NCBI GenBank assembly: GCA_938092135.1 | Contig: CALLJL010000008.1 | Coordinates: 148,501 to 212,500, forward strand | Reading direction: 5' to 3' | From: an uncultured bacterium | Lineage (GTDB): Bacteria; Acidobacteriota; Aminicenantia; Aminicenantales; CALLJL01 | DNA length: 64,000 nucleotides | In this document: one piece after another, positions 39,275 to 48,748 of the stretch | Numbering within the stretch: the first letter of the stretch is position 1 | Layout of the letters: every line of letters begins with the position of its first letter | The notes under the pieces: generated by a model | The model's input: only the letters and a program-made list of their open reading frames with translations | Database searches by the model: none | What the model was told of the DNA's origin: nothing | Translations under genes and position numbers: made by a program

Positions 39275-40453
39275 ATGAGATATAAAGGAAAATGGATTTT
39301 TCTTGGATTTTCGCTCGCTCTTTTCTTTATTGTTGTCGGGGAAGCAATGGCCATACCTGCTTTTGCCCGCCGCTATAGTTTCAGCTGCAAAACCTGCCAC
39401 GCCCCCTTCCCCAGGCTAAAAGATTATGGAACAGAATTTATGGACAATGGTTATAAAGTTAAAGACAAGGAGACACCCCGGTATTTTATCGATTCTGGAG
39501 ACAGCTTTTTATCCTTGCTCAGAGAAATTCCGATAGCTCTTCGCGTCAATACTTTTGTTACTTACAACAATTCAGCGACCAAAAAGCTTGATTTCAGCAC
39601 CCCCTATCTTATCAAACTGCTTTCCGGTGGAGAAATCAGTAAACATATTTCATATTATTTATATTTTTTCTTTTCAGAAAGAGGCGAGGTGGCTGGCCTC
39701 GAGGATGCCTTTCTTATGTTTGATAATATTTTTAATTCTGGTTTTGATTTCTTCATCGGCCAGTTTCAGGTCTCAGATCCTCTATTTAAACGGGAGATTC
39801 GCCTAACGCTGGAGGATTATCTTATTTATAAAACGAAACCAGGAAAATCAAAAATTGACCTGACCTATGATCGGGGAATTATGATGGCAAAGGGATTTTC
39901 TTCTGGAACTGATCTTGTTCTGGAAGTGGTTAATGGCAGCGGCATCGGTGAGGCTAATATCTTTCGCAATTACGATTCAGACAAATATAAAAATCTTCTT
40001 TTCCGTCTTTCTCAAGATTTGGGAACTCAATTTCGTCTTGGGGCCGTAACCTATCTTGGAAAAGAAGGAGAAGGAGAAAGTGCCAATAGCCTGTGGATGT
40101 TAGGGTTTGATGGGACAGTGACCCGACCTCTCCTTGAACTCAATTTCCAGTTCATTCTGCGCCATGATTCTAATCCCTATTTATTGCCTTATGAAAAAAA
40201 GCAGGTTAGGACCAAGGGTGGCTTTGCTGAGCTAATTTATCTTCCTCGAGGGGATGAAAGCCGCTGGTATGGCACTGGCCTTTTTAACTGGGTGGATTCA
40301 GAACAGAATGACCTCGATTATTTGACCCTGACAATTCATGGGGGCCGGCTGCTTTCAAGAAATGTCAGACTGACCGCTGAAGCCACCTACCTTTTCCGTT
40401 CGCTCTACGGCCGTCATCTAAAGTTCAGCCTTGGACTAGTCACAGCTTATTAA
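39275..40453 (+). CDS. Outer-membrane beta-barrel protein with N-terminal c-type heme motif
   Basis: A 392-residue exported protein. The signal peptide ends at VVGEAMA (about residue 26). It is followed by FSCKTCHAPFPRLKDYG, a single CXXCH (38-42) inside the FPxLxxYG pattern of a known family of heme-tagged porins. The rest is rich in alternating aromatic and polar strands (IPIALRVNTFVTYNNS, HISYYLYFFFSERGEV, FRLGAVTYLG) that suit a barrel of about 14-16 strands. It ends with a weak terminal aromatic signature (LGLVTAY). It sits 38 bp after the five-heme cytochrome. A role in passing electrons across the outer membrane is inference from this pairing. Confidence 0.8.
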   Translation: MRYKGKWIFLGFSLALFFIVVGEAMAIPAFARRYSFSCKTCHAPFPRLKDYGTEFMDNGYKVKDKETPRYFIDSGDSFLSLLREIPIALRVNTFVTYNNSATKKLDFSTPYLIKLLSGGEISKHISYYLYFFFSERGEVAGLEDAFLMFDNIFNSGFDFFIGQFQVSDPLFKREIRLTLEDYLIYKTKPGKSKIDLTYDRGIMMAKGFSSGTDLVLEVVNGSGIGEANIFRNYDSDKYKNLLFRLSQDLGTQFRLGAVTYLGKEGEGESANSLWMLGFDGTVTRPLLELNFQFILRHDSNPYLLPYEKKQVRTKGGFAELIYLPRGDESRWYGTGLFNWVDSEQNDLDYLTLTIHGGRLLSRNVRLTAEATYLFRSLYGRHLKFSLGLVTAY

Positions 40454-40679
40454 ATCGGAAATTTAATAATTATGAACATAAGAGTAAAGGAGTCTTCTTG
40501 AATAGCTTGATTTAAAGGAAAATAATTTCTGAGTCAAGTTATTTATCTCGGTAATTCAATTTAGCCTGAATCATTAAAAGCTTCTTAGTTGGAAAAGGAG
40601 AAGAGGAAAAGAAAGAGGAATAAGAAGGAAGGGAAAAAAATAGATAAATTTAAGGGCTCAATCGCTGAGGGTTCTATGG

Positions 40680-41699
40680 TTATGATAGCCCCAATTTCTG
40701 CTGGAGCCACTGCCACTCAATTTCAACTTCCGAGATAAGACTCAGCAGGGCTTCGCGAAGAGGCCGGACCTTGGAAACAAGGCCCACGCTTTGACCTGCC
40801 ATTACTGAACCAGTTTCTACGTCTCCTTCTTCTACTGCTCTTCGTAAGGCGCCAACCCAGAAATTCTCCACAAGAGCTTGAGCTTCTTCATGGCTTATTT
40901 CCTTTCTTTTTCTTTTTTGAATGAGTTCAATCTGCAGGTCAGTAAAGATTTCGAGACCTCTATTGCGCAAGGCCCGGACCGAAATGACCTTTAATTCTGA
41001 TCCAACTTGAGGAGTAGCAACCGCATCCTTTGCTTGAGCTCGACAAAGGGCCTCCTTAAAACGAGGATGAGCTCTTGATTCTTCAGTCACAGCAAAATAG
41101 GTTCCTAGCTGAACGCCGGCAGCTCCCATTAAAAGAAAATAAAGAATTAATCTTCCGCTGGCAATACCGCCAGCGACGAAAATCGGTACTTCTCTAAACT
41201 GGAAAAGAACTTGTTGAATGAGAATCGTCAATGATACGTGACCAATATGGCCTCCAGCCTCACTCCCTTCGAGAATCAAAGCGTCAACGCCGTTGTCAAT
41301 CAGGCGCCGGGCCATAGCTTCCGTTGGGGCAAAAGCCATTACTTTCGCCCCGCTTTGCCGGGTAAGGTTAATTTCGGCCTGACGAGGATATCCACCGGCA
41401 AAAACGATAAACGGAACGGCCAGTTCACAGGCAAGGTCAAGGTGGTAGAGATAATTAGGGGCGATAGTGATTAAGTTCACCGCAAAAGGACTTGAAGTAA
41501 GCATTTTGGTCCTTAAAATTTCTGATTTTAATTTCTCTGGCTCCATATTACCGGCCGCCAGACAAGCAAAGGCACCGGCCTGACTGACCTTGGCCACAAA
41601 AGAACTATCGGATATCCACGTCATCGCCCCAGCAATAATAGGATATTGAACTCCCAGGAACTCGCGGCCTCTTCTCCATAAATCATCTAAGGTTATCAT
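40680..41699 (-). CDS. Nitronate monooxygenase / FabK-like flavoprotein
   Basis: An FMN-dependent TIM-barrel enzyme of 339 residues. The opening YPIIAGAMTWISDSSFVAKV and the following GAFACLAAGNMEPEKL are the family start. EGSEAGGHIGHVS (about 145-157) binds the flavin phosphate, and IFVAGGIASGRLI and GAAGVQLGTYFAVTEE complete the cofactor site. The family contains nitronate monooxygenases and enoyl-ACP reductase FabK, which cannot be told apart by eye. No fatty-acid genes lie nearby, so detoxification of nitronates is slightly preferred. A good ribosome site (GGAGG read on the minus strand) precedes the ATG. It is convergent with the heme-barrel gene. Confidence 0.86.
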   Translation of the reverse strand: MITLDDLWRRGREFLGVQYPIIAGAMTWISDSSFVAKVSQAGAFACLAAGNMEPEKLKSEILRTKMLTSSPFAVNLITIAPNYLYHLDLACELAVPFIVFAGGYPRQAEINLTRQSGAKVMAFAPTEAMARRLIDNGVDALILEGSEAGGHIGHVSLTILIQQVLFQFREVPIFVAGGIASGRLILYFLLMGAAGVQLGTYFAVTEESRAHPRFKEALCRAQAKDAVATPQVGSELKVISVRALRNRGLEIFTDLQIELIQKRKRKEISHEEAQALVENFWVGALRRAVEEGDVETGSVMAGQSVGLVSKVRPLREALLSLISEVEIEWQWLQQKLGLS

Positions 41700-42267
41700 T
41701 CGCTCCTCCTTTCAAAATGTAAAAACGGTGACATCTATGTTGCAACAGAGATTAAACATGGTTGAATTTAAGCCATTTTAAATTTTCGAATAGAGAAATA
41801 AAATATTTTTGAGTATGAAAAGGTTCAACGACATAGAAAAGGAGGTTGATAAGGTATTTCTCATTACTTACTGCCAAGAACATTTTTCAAAGGGAAAATA
41901 GATATTGGTATCAATTTAATCTCCTTTTTTAGATTAAGAAAATGAAAAAAAATCTAGCCATAGATCAATTTAATTATTTGATAATAATCTTCTTTAAAAA
42001 TAAAGGCTAGATCTTTGAGCCAAGTCAAAAATCAGTCTTCAACTCTAATTGAGTTGATAAATTCACAAATTTTAAAGGAAATAATAGAAGATAATAAAAT
42101 TGTCGCCACCAAAAGCCTCAGGCTCCATCAGCTGCTCCTTAAAAATCTGTAACCTCGAAACTCACAAATTAAAATAACTAGGAAGAAAATGTAATTTTAT
42201 TTTAGGATTTTCTATATTTTCTGTTTAATGAAAAGTGATGTAAATCAAAAATGTTTGTGTCCCCATT
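41700..42267. other. AT-rich gap ending in a repeat end
   Basis: About 570 bp with no supported gene. A 28-codon ATG frame at about 41816 lacks a ribosome site. Its right edge carries a 23-bp sequence shared exactly with the element between the rRNA genes (separate entry). Confidence 0.4.
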
Positions 42268-42269
42268 TT
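42246..42269 (+). repeat. Solo copy of the right end of the rRNA-spacer element
   Basis: The 23 bp at about 42247-42269 are identical to 63624-63646, containing TGTTTGTGTCCCC. Just upstream both copies also share TGATGTAA at slightly different spacing. The copy abuts the stop codon of the GH127 gene. No matching left end (GGGACACA) is seen upstream, so this is a partial or decayed element. Confidence 0.7.
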
Positions 42270-44766
42270 AGCGGAGCAGGCGCAGGGAAACGACGGGGGC
42301 AATTTCACTCCCTGGCTGGGCCTCAAAGCGCACCTTAATACTGGTTTTGCCTTGGAGGAGCTTTTCGGGGATTGAATACTCTTTTTCTATCAATCGGGGC
42401 GAAGGAACGCGATCAATTTTTTCTTCAGCTATCTTTTCGCCTTCAACAAAAAGATTAAATTTTGTCTCCCTTTGCCTGTCTTCTGAATAAAAGATGACAA
42501 GCAATGTTGCTTGAGTGACGGATTGAGTCGGTATTTCCAGGGAAAACCAAGTGGAGCCCCGTCGGCTTGGCTGGCCAAGAACTCGTTGGACAGTAATATT
42601 TTCGCCGGCCTGGAAATTAAATTCTTTCTCCCTTTTGGGATCGCCAAGTTGAACCAAGCTTATAGTCCTCGCTTCAATCTGCTTCAATCTCTCCTTTTCA
42701 GCCCGATGCTTAGCCAGCCTCCTAGACCACTCATTATCATCAACGTAATCCCAATAAGCTGAGTAAGTCCGACGATGGAGACGGTAAAAGGGGACTAAAT
42801 CAATTTCAATTATTTTCTCGGGTTCATCAAGATTTCGGCCTACTCCGATAATCCTGAAGTAACCAGGTTTATCAGCAATAGGCTTAACCCATTCGTTAAC
42901 TGGCCGAGGCGAAGCCACAAGTAGAGGCGGGACAGCGGAAGCAACAAGCGTTTTAGCCGTGGGCTGTTCTCCCTCCCCTCGACGGAACCTTTCCCTCTCC
43001 GGCCCAAGATCACCGGCCAGAACAAGAGGTCCCCACATGATGGCCGTGACGGTGGGATCATCTGGTGCTGGTTCAAGATAAAGAGATTTGGGTAGTTTCA
43101 TTTCGATGGTATCGCCCGACTTCCAAACTCTTTTTATTTCCACATAAGCGCTAACTTTTTTCTCCCGCTCTGAAAGAAAATATTGAGGGTTATCCACCTC
43201 GGGCAGATCTCCACGAAGGAAGTCAGTCACCTTAATCGGCTGGCCATTAATTCTGATCTCAAAACCTTTAGTTACCCACCAGGGTCGCCGCAAGGCAATA
43301 ATAAATTCCAAGGGTTTTTTCAAGGTTAAAACAATTTTAACCATTTCACCTTCAGGAAAATCTGTTTCCATTTCGATATGAGTCTCCATCGTGTCCCAGT
43401 CAGCTTGAGAAGGAGCATAGAAATTAACCCATAGTTTATTCTGGCTTTCATAATAAAGGCCAAGACCATGGAGAGCATGATTTTCCATGCCAGAGCCCAC
43501 ACAGCAGGTGAAACTGTGGAACATATCCTGATATTCTCGCTGAACAGCCCGACCAACAGGAACCATGTAACACATGCGGCCATCTTCAGGATCAATCGAG
43601 CCAAGGACATGGTTAAAAAGCGCCCTTTCAAGGAAATCAGCATAGTGGGCATCTGGCCACAGAGAGAAAAGAATCCTGGTTAACTTGAGCATATTATAGA
43701 CATTGCAGCTTTCTGCTGTCCGGCCGTCGACTCTGGCCCCCAATTCATTAGGCCGGCCAAAATATTCGTTCATTCCATGCCCGCCTGTGGCGTAACTGTG
43801 GTGCTGAACGACTCTGTCCCAGAAAAAGCTGGCTGCTATGAGATCTTCAGCGTTACCGGTGTAAAGATAGCGAACGGCGGAACCAATCATTTTTGGAATG
43901 GCCGTATTGCCATGTTTACCTGCTAAAATATCCTGATGGCGTTTTAATGGATCCACAAAAACAAGATGCTCGAATTTTCTGGCTAATTCAAGCCATCGCC
44001 GATCCCCTGTATCGGCATAAAGATCAACCAAAACCTCATTCATGCCGCCAAATTCGGTGTTAAGCATCTTTTGAATCTGCTCTTCATTAAGATTGGCCAA
44101 AATTTTCTCCGCCCAAGTAGCAAATTTTATTTCCACTTCTAAGGCCGTTTTGTTGCCTGTAAGCCGATAGGCATCGCGAAGACCGGCAAAAGTTTTATGT
44201 AAGGTATACCAGGGTGACCATTGACCGTTGAGATCAAAGCTGGTCGATTTAATCTCCCCCCGGGCCACGGCTTCAAAGCATTGGCGGCCTCCCTCCAGAG
44301 CACTTAGATAGCCATCGCCATGTTTCGCCTGAACTTCCTTCAGTTCCTTTACTATATAATCAGCTCTTTCTTTGAAGCGGGCATCACCTGTCGCCGCATA
44401 CATCAGGCTAACAGCTGAAAGATAATGCCCGGCAATATGACCAGTTAGGTTACGTCCTGGTCCATCCCACCCTCCATAGGGTTCGGCCTTGGGCTGCAAA
44501 CCTGCGCGCATCCGATAATAAGCGAGCATGCGGTCAGGCTCAAGCTGAAGTAAATATTGAGCCGTAAGATATTGAGCTCGATAGAGAGGTCCACCCGTCA
44601 ATCGCACCTTTTCTAACGAAAGAGGTTTGGCCCGCAGCAATTTGGCCACTATTTCTCTGGCCTCAGGATCAACAGGTTGAATGAAAGTTTGCGCCTTTAA
44701 ATTTAATGGCTGGAGAAAAATAAAGGAAATAATAAAGACCAGAAAAAACAATTGAGCTTTCTTCAT
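42268..44766 (-). CDS. Exported GH127-type glycoside hydrolase (beta-L-arabinofuranosidase-like)
   Basis: An 832-residue secreted enzyme with a signal peptide at about 5-25. The (alpha/alpha)6-barrel starts with the typical MLAYYRMRAGLQPKAEPYGGW and NLTGHIAGHYLSAVSLMYAA blocks. The zinc and catalytic residues known from GH127 are present: Glu352 and Cys354 in RTAESCNVY, and the pair Cys421-Cys422 in FTCCVGSG. In the family one of these cysteines is the nucleophile in release of beta-L-arabinofuranose. C-terminal beta domains follow (from about 560). Its promoter side faces the DDAH-like gene across 480 bp. Plant-type glycan use is implied, but no transporter adjoins. Confidence 0.9.
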   Translation of the reverse strand: MKKAQLFFLVFIISFIFLQPLNLKAQTFIQPVDPEAREIVAKLLRAKPLSLEKVRLTGGPLYRAQYLTAQYLLQLEPDRMLAYYRMRAGLQPKAEPYGGWDGPGRNLTGHIAGHYLSAVSLMYAATGDARFKERADYIVKELKEVQAKHGDGYLSALEGGRQCFEAVARGEIKSTSFDLNGQWSPWYTLHKTFAGLRDAYRLTGNKTALEVEIKFATWAEKILANLNEEQIQKMLNTEFGGMNEVLVDLYADTGDRRWLELARKFEHLVFVDPLKRHQDILAGKHGNTAIPKMIGSAVRYLYTGNAEDLIAASFFWDRVVQHHSYATGGHGMNEYFGRPNELGARVDGRTAESCNVYNMLKLTRILFSLWPDAHYADFLERALFNHVLGSIDPEDGRMCYMVPVGRAVQREYQDMFHSFTCCVGSGMENHALHGLGLYYESQNKLWVNFYAPSQADWDTMETHIEMETDFPEGEMVKIVLTLKKPLEFIIALRRPWWVTKGFEIRINGQPIKVTDFLRGDLPEVDNPQYFLSEREKKVSAYVEIKRVWKSGDTIEMKLPKSLYLEPAPDDPTVTAIMWGPLVLAGDLGPERERFRRGEGEQPTAKTLVASAVPPLLVASPRPVNEWVKPIADKPGYFRIIGVGRNLDEPEKIIEIDLVPFYRLHRRTYSAYWDYVDDNEWSRRLAKHRAEKERLKQIEARTISLVQLGDPKREKEFNFQAGENITVQRVLGQPSRRGSTWFSLEIPTQSVTQATLLVIFYSEDRQRETKFNLFVEGEKIAEEKIDRVPSPRLIEKEYSIPEKLLQGKTSIKVRFEAQPGSEIAPVVSLRLLR

Positions 44767-45246
44767 TTATCTCCTCCCTCTAATCTTAAATTCTGGCGAT
44801 ATTGACCTATCTTCATTCAAAAGCAGGTTAATTTTAATAACATAATAATCAGTTTAAATTCCACAGAAAAACTCAATTGAATCTTTTCGATTAGTCAATC
44901 ATTCGCTGTTTTAGGGTAATTTATTTGATATAATAAAATAATGTCAAAACAATTCTTTCTAACCAATCTTGCTTGGAGGGAAGAAAGAATTGATGAATGA
45001 ATGATTGATGGAATCAATGAATAAAAAAAGAAAAAGCAAGCAAGTAGGTAGAAAATTTAGTTGGTAAGTCAGCAAATAGGTAGGTAAGTAAAAAAGGGAA
45101 AAAGATTCATAGATAGATGGATGAATAAATGGAAATTGAGGAACGAAAAGAAATTAGGAAAAAAGGTAAGATGAGAAAAGAAGGAAAATATATTATAAAA
45201 TTTGATTTAATTAAAGAAATGACTTTCTTAATTAAATTGCCTTGTT
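44767..45246. other. Low-complexity divergent region with degenerate tetranucleotide repeats
   Basis: About 480 bp. From about 44985 to 45200 the + strand is strongly purine-rich with degenerate four-base units (runs of ATGA, GTAG and GATA types, for example GTAGGTAG-like and GATAGATGGATG-like strings). A TGATATAAT extended -10 box lies near 44926-44934. No gene is seen. Confidence 0.5.
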
Positions 45247-46068
45247 TTGAGAGAAGAAATGGTTAAGAGTGAGGGAGAAAGGCTTCGTCGAGTAATTATT
45301 TGTCGGCCGGAAAGAGAATATTATCGGGTTAACAATCTTCAAGCCCATAATATTCAAATGGTGGCCGACCAGGTCTTAGCTTTAAGACAGTACGGCGAAT
45401 TAAAAAAGCTCTTGGAAAAATCTGGGTGTGAGGTTATCGAAATTCCGGAACTTAAGAATCATCCCAATTCAGTCTTCGTTCGCGACACGGCCCTCGTTAC
45501 TCCTCGGGGCTATATTCAGCTCCGAATGGGCCTGCCTACTCGTCGGGGCGAAGATCGCTGGATGGCCCAATTTCTTGAAAATCTGGGTCTTTCCTGCGTT
45601 GGAAAAATTAAAGCTCCTGGAACAGTTGAGGGCGGGGATGTTATCCTTGCCTGGCCAGTCGCTTTTATCGGTCAATCGGCGAGAACAAATGAATCAGGGG
45701 CCAAACAACTAGGCAGCCTGTTGGAAGAAATGGGTTATGAAGTTAGAATTATAGTTCTACCCTCCTATCACCTTCATCTCGGGGGATTGATGAGCCTTCT
45801 TGCCCCTCGAACTATCCTTTCCGTTCGGGACGAAGTGCCTCCGGCTTTTTTTGAAGGCTTTGAAGTCATCACCATCCCCGACAGATCGCCCACAAGTGGC
45901 AATGTCATTTGCCTTGGACGGAAAAAGGTTATAGTGGAAAAAAGTAATAAAGCGGCCAGAGGGGCCCTCAAAAAAGCTGGCTTCACAGTTTTTGAGCTCG
46001 ACTTAAGCGAATTTATTAAGGGAAGTGGCGGCCCGACCTGCCTCATTCTCCCCATAGAAAGAAAATAA
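45247..46068 (+). CDS. Dimethylargininase / arginine-deiminase-like amidinohydrolase
   Basis: A 273-residue member of the guanidine-modifying fold, hydrolysing methylarginine to citrulline and methylamine in its best-known members. Seen are NSVFVRDTALVTPRG (substrate and Asp region, about 74-88), GTVEGGDVIL (125-134), the catalytic His in SYHLHLGG (about 175-177) and Cys265 in GGPTCLIL at the C-terminus. All catalytic parts are in place and the length suits DDAH. A TTG at 45247 or an ATG at 45259 could start it; neither has a strong ribosome site. It stands alone. Arginine deiminase itself is usually longer (about 400 residues), so DDAH-like is preferred. Confidence 0.86.
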   Translation: MREEMVKSEGERLRRVIICRPEREYYRVNNLQAHNIQMVADQVLALRQYGELKKLLEKSGCEVIEIPELKNHPNSVFVRDTALVTPRGYIQLRMGLPTRRGEDRWMAQFLENLGLSCVGKIKAPGTVEGGDVILAWPVAFIGQSARTNESGAKQLGSLLEEMGYEVRIIVLPSYHLHLGGLMSLLAPRTILSVRDEVPPAFFEGFEVITIPDRSPTSGNVICLGRKKVIVEKSNKAARGALKKAGFTVFELDLSEFIKGSGGPTCLILPIERK

Positions 46069-46223
46069 TAAAAAACCTATATTTTTTATCTTCTGCCACC
46101 TTTATTAGTTCTATGACAAAATAATCAAAAAAATTATTTATTTTTTAAAAAGAAAAACTTGAAGCTTGAAAAAATATTTCTTTTTGTTTAATAAAGAAAA
46201 GGTTTTTTAGCACGATCGTTTTG

Positions 46224-48400
46224 ATGAAAAGATTATCTTCTTTAAATTTGAGCAAAAAAAAAGATAACCCTTCTTAGTGTTTGGTCAACCATCAATTTAA
46301 CCCTTATTGTCCTGCTAATAAAAACCTTCTCCTCGTCTACTTTCTCTTCTTGTCATTTTGAATTTCACCCCATCCTGGGCCGCTGTAATGCTATTCATAT
46401 TTCTGATTTAGATAAAAATGGAAATGATGACCTGGTTGTCACTTTCATTCATGAACCTCTCCCTTTATTATAAAGATCTTCAACTTTTTTCGCCTTTTTC
46501 CTCTTCTGTATTTTATAAATACCGCTTTTTCCTAGATACTCGAATTGGAGAGGACGAAGTCCTTTTTCAACTTGATGATATTGATAATGATGGAGAAATA
46601 GAAATTCCTATTTTAACGGGCAAGGAAAATCGCTTAACCTTAAAAATTCAGGAACCCATAGGAAATATAAAAAAGATTATAAATTTCCAAGAAACATTAG
46701 AGATTGGCCAGTTTTTGGGCTCCCTTGTTTTTTCTGATTTAAATAATGATGGCCAGAAAGAAATCATAACTTCAATTGGCAGTACATTCTCGGGGGCCCC
46801 AAGGGCTATAGCTGCTTGGGACGGGGACAAAGGTGACTTGCTCTGGTCTTTTCCCATGGGCTGCGGGCCTGATATCTTTGAAATATTAGATATTGACCAG
46901 GACGGGAATAAAGAAATCATCGTTATGGGCCGAGCGCCTCATAATGGGGTTTCAGCTAATGGAACAGATGATGACCACAGCTACATTTTCGCCCTGGATA
47001 GTAAAGGGAATTTAATCTGGCGGTTAATCTTGGGTGGTTATTATACTCGCTGGTGGATTAAAACTTTGGATATCGACCGCGACGGACAGATCGAAATAAT
47101 TGCCAGCAAGGATTGCGATCGGGAAATCGATCCTGAGCCTGGAGAAATCAGAATAATCGAGGCTTCAACGGGAGCCACCGAAAATCTTTATAAAGAATCG
47201 CCCTCTTTTAGCGAAATTTTCATTCTGCCCAAAAACAAAGGGGAAATTCAGTTAGTCGTTGGTAACTCCGTCGGTGACGTTATCCTTCTTGACCGCCATC
47301 TTAATCCTTTAAAGCGAATCAGAGTGGATCACCCAGCAATTATTAGAGGAGTGGCTAGGATGGGAGACCAGGGCGAAAAAAATTATCTTTTTGTTCAGGC
47401 TGGCTTTACCAAATTTCTAATTTTTAATGAAAAATTAAAGGAGCTTTATAGATACAATATAGATTATTTTTCAGATATAAAAAACATGACCTTCTATTCA
47501 CTCAAGGATCAAGGCCGAAGATATGGCCTGATTAATGCTTCGCGCCTTTATTTGATAGAAAAAAAGTCCTGGCCTTTCTTCGTCTGGTTAGGTCGCGTTC
47601 TCTCCTCCAAGTTTATCTCCCATCTTTTTATTTTCATCATTCTTAACGGCCTGTTTGCCTATTTATTTACGTTAATAAGCTCTGCCTCCCCGATTGAACT
47701 AAAGCTCCAGTCAGACTGGCTCGACCAGGCTCAGGATTTAGCCCACCGGATGAAAAACGCCCTCTTCACCATTCAATTGCAGGCGGAAAATTTAAAAATG
47801 TTGGCTCAAAAAAAACTCGATGACCATGACCGGCAAATCGTCTTGCCCATATCTCAGTCAATCCTAGATGATGTGAGTGAACTCAGTCGACAGACTCGTA
47901 TCCTGATGAAAATCCTTACTCACCGGCCCCTCAATTTGAAGTGGGTCGAAATCAACAGTCTGATCAAAAAAGTAATTAACCGATATGTTGATTATTATCG
48001 CGGCAAAATTGAATTCCTTCTTGATCTCGAAAGTGAATCTCAAGATGTGCTTGTTGACGAAGAACAATTAGAGGAAGCTTTGGCCAATCTGATTTCTAAC
48101 GCCCTTGACGCCATGCCTGAAGGAGGGCGTTTAACTCTAAGAAGTACAATCATTCATTCCCCTGGAAAGCAAACCATAAAAGGTCTGGAGATTGAGGTGG
48201 AGGATACAGGCCAGGGCATTCCAGAGGAAATATTATCAGAAATCTTCAAGCCTGCCTTCACTACTAAAAAAGATGGGCTGGGCATTGGCTTGACCATTAC
48301 TAAAAGGATAGTTGAGGCTCACGGCGGCCGGATTTCAGTTTATAGTCGTGTTGGAGTTGGTACAAAATTTGCTATTTTTTTGCCCTGGCGAAATAAATAA
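46224..48400 (+). CDS. Sensor histidine kinase with FG-GAP/VCBS sensor domain; two apparent frameshifts
   Basis: A membrane sensor kinase. From 46418 one frame encodes 660 residues. FG-GAP calcium-loop repeats (DIDNDGEIEI, DLNNDGQKEI, DIDQDGNKEI, DIDRDGQIEI) form an outside beta-propeller. A transmembrane segment lies near 400-425. The kinase has His in LAHRMKNAL (about 443), the N-box LISNALDAMPEGG, VEDTGQGIP and GLGIGLTITKRIVEAHGG. Hand translation shows the N-terminus lies in other frames. ATG 46224 encodes KRLSSLNLSKKK up to an A9 run (46254-46262). The next frame then gives a signal segment and HISDLDKNGNDDLVV, and shifts again near 46463-46473. The pair regulator is downstream. Confidence 0.82.
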
Positions 48401-48748
48401 TAAAACTAAGAAAACTGAGACGAGGGAAGAAAAAAGGGAAAGAAATAGGGAAGGGAGAAAAAGCAAGGGAGAAAAAGAAAAAGAGAGAGAAAGAAAAATA
48501 AAGGCTGAAAAAATTAAAAAATAAAGGAAAAAGAAATAGGAAGAGAAGGGAAAAAGGAAAGGAGAAAAATAAAGGAAAAGAAAAGAAAATAGGTCAATAA
48601 AAAAATTGAAAATAAAAGGGTTAAAATTCCAAAATAAAAAAGGAAAGGGTGGGTTCTAGAGTAAAAGATAAATCAACAAGAAAATGTTCGGATTTTTAAT
48701 CATAAAAATATAAAAGGGACAAAGAAAATTGATGGGGGAGCCAAAAAG
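48401..48748 (+). repeat. Polypurine low-complexity tract between kinase and regulator
   Basis: About 350 bp without a gene. From roughly 48410 to 48600 the + strand is almost all A and G, with very few C or T, in irregular GAAA/GGGA units. There is no open frame of coding character. It separates the sensor and regulator genes, which are otherwise likely one operon. Confidence 0.75.

Noticed and set aside
41816..41902. 28-codon ATG frame
   Set aside because: No ribosome site and no recognisable sequence; too short to support in an AT-rich gap.
44985..45200. Possible CRISPR or tandem repeat array
   Set aside because: The units are only four bases, imperfect, and without regular spacers; no cas genes are present anywhere in the window.
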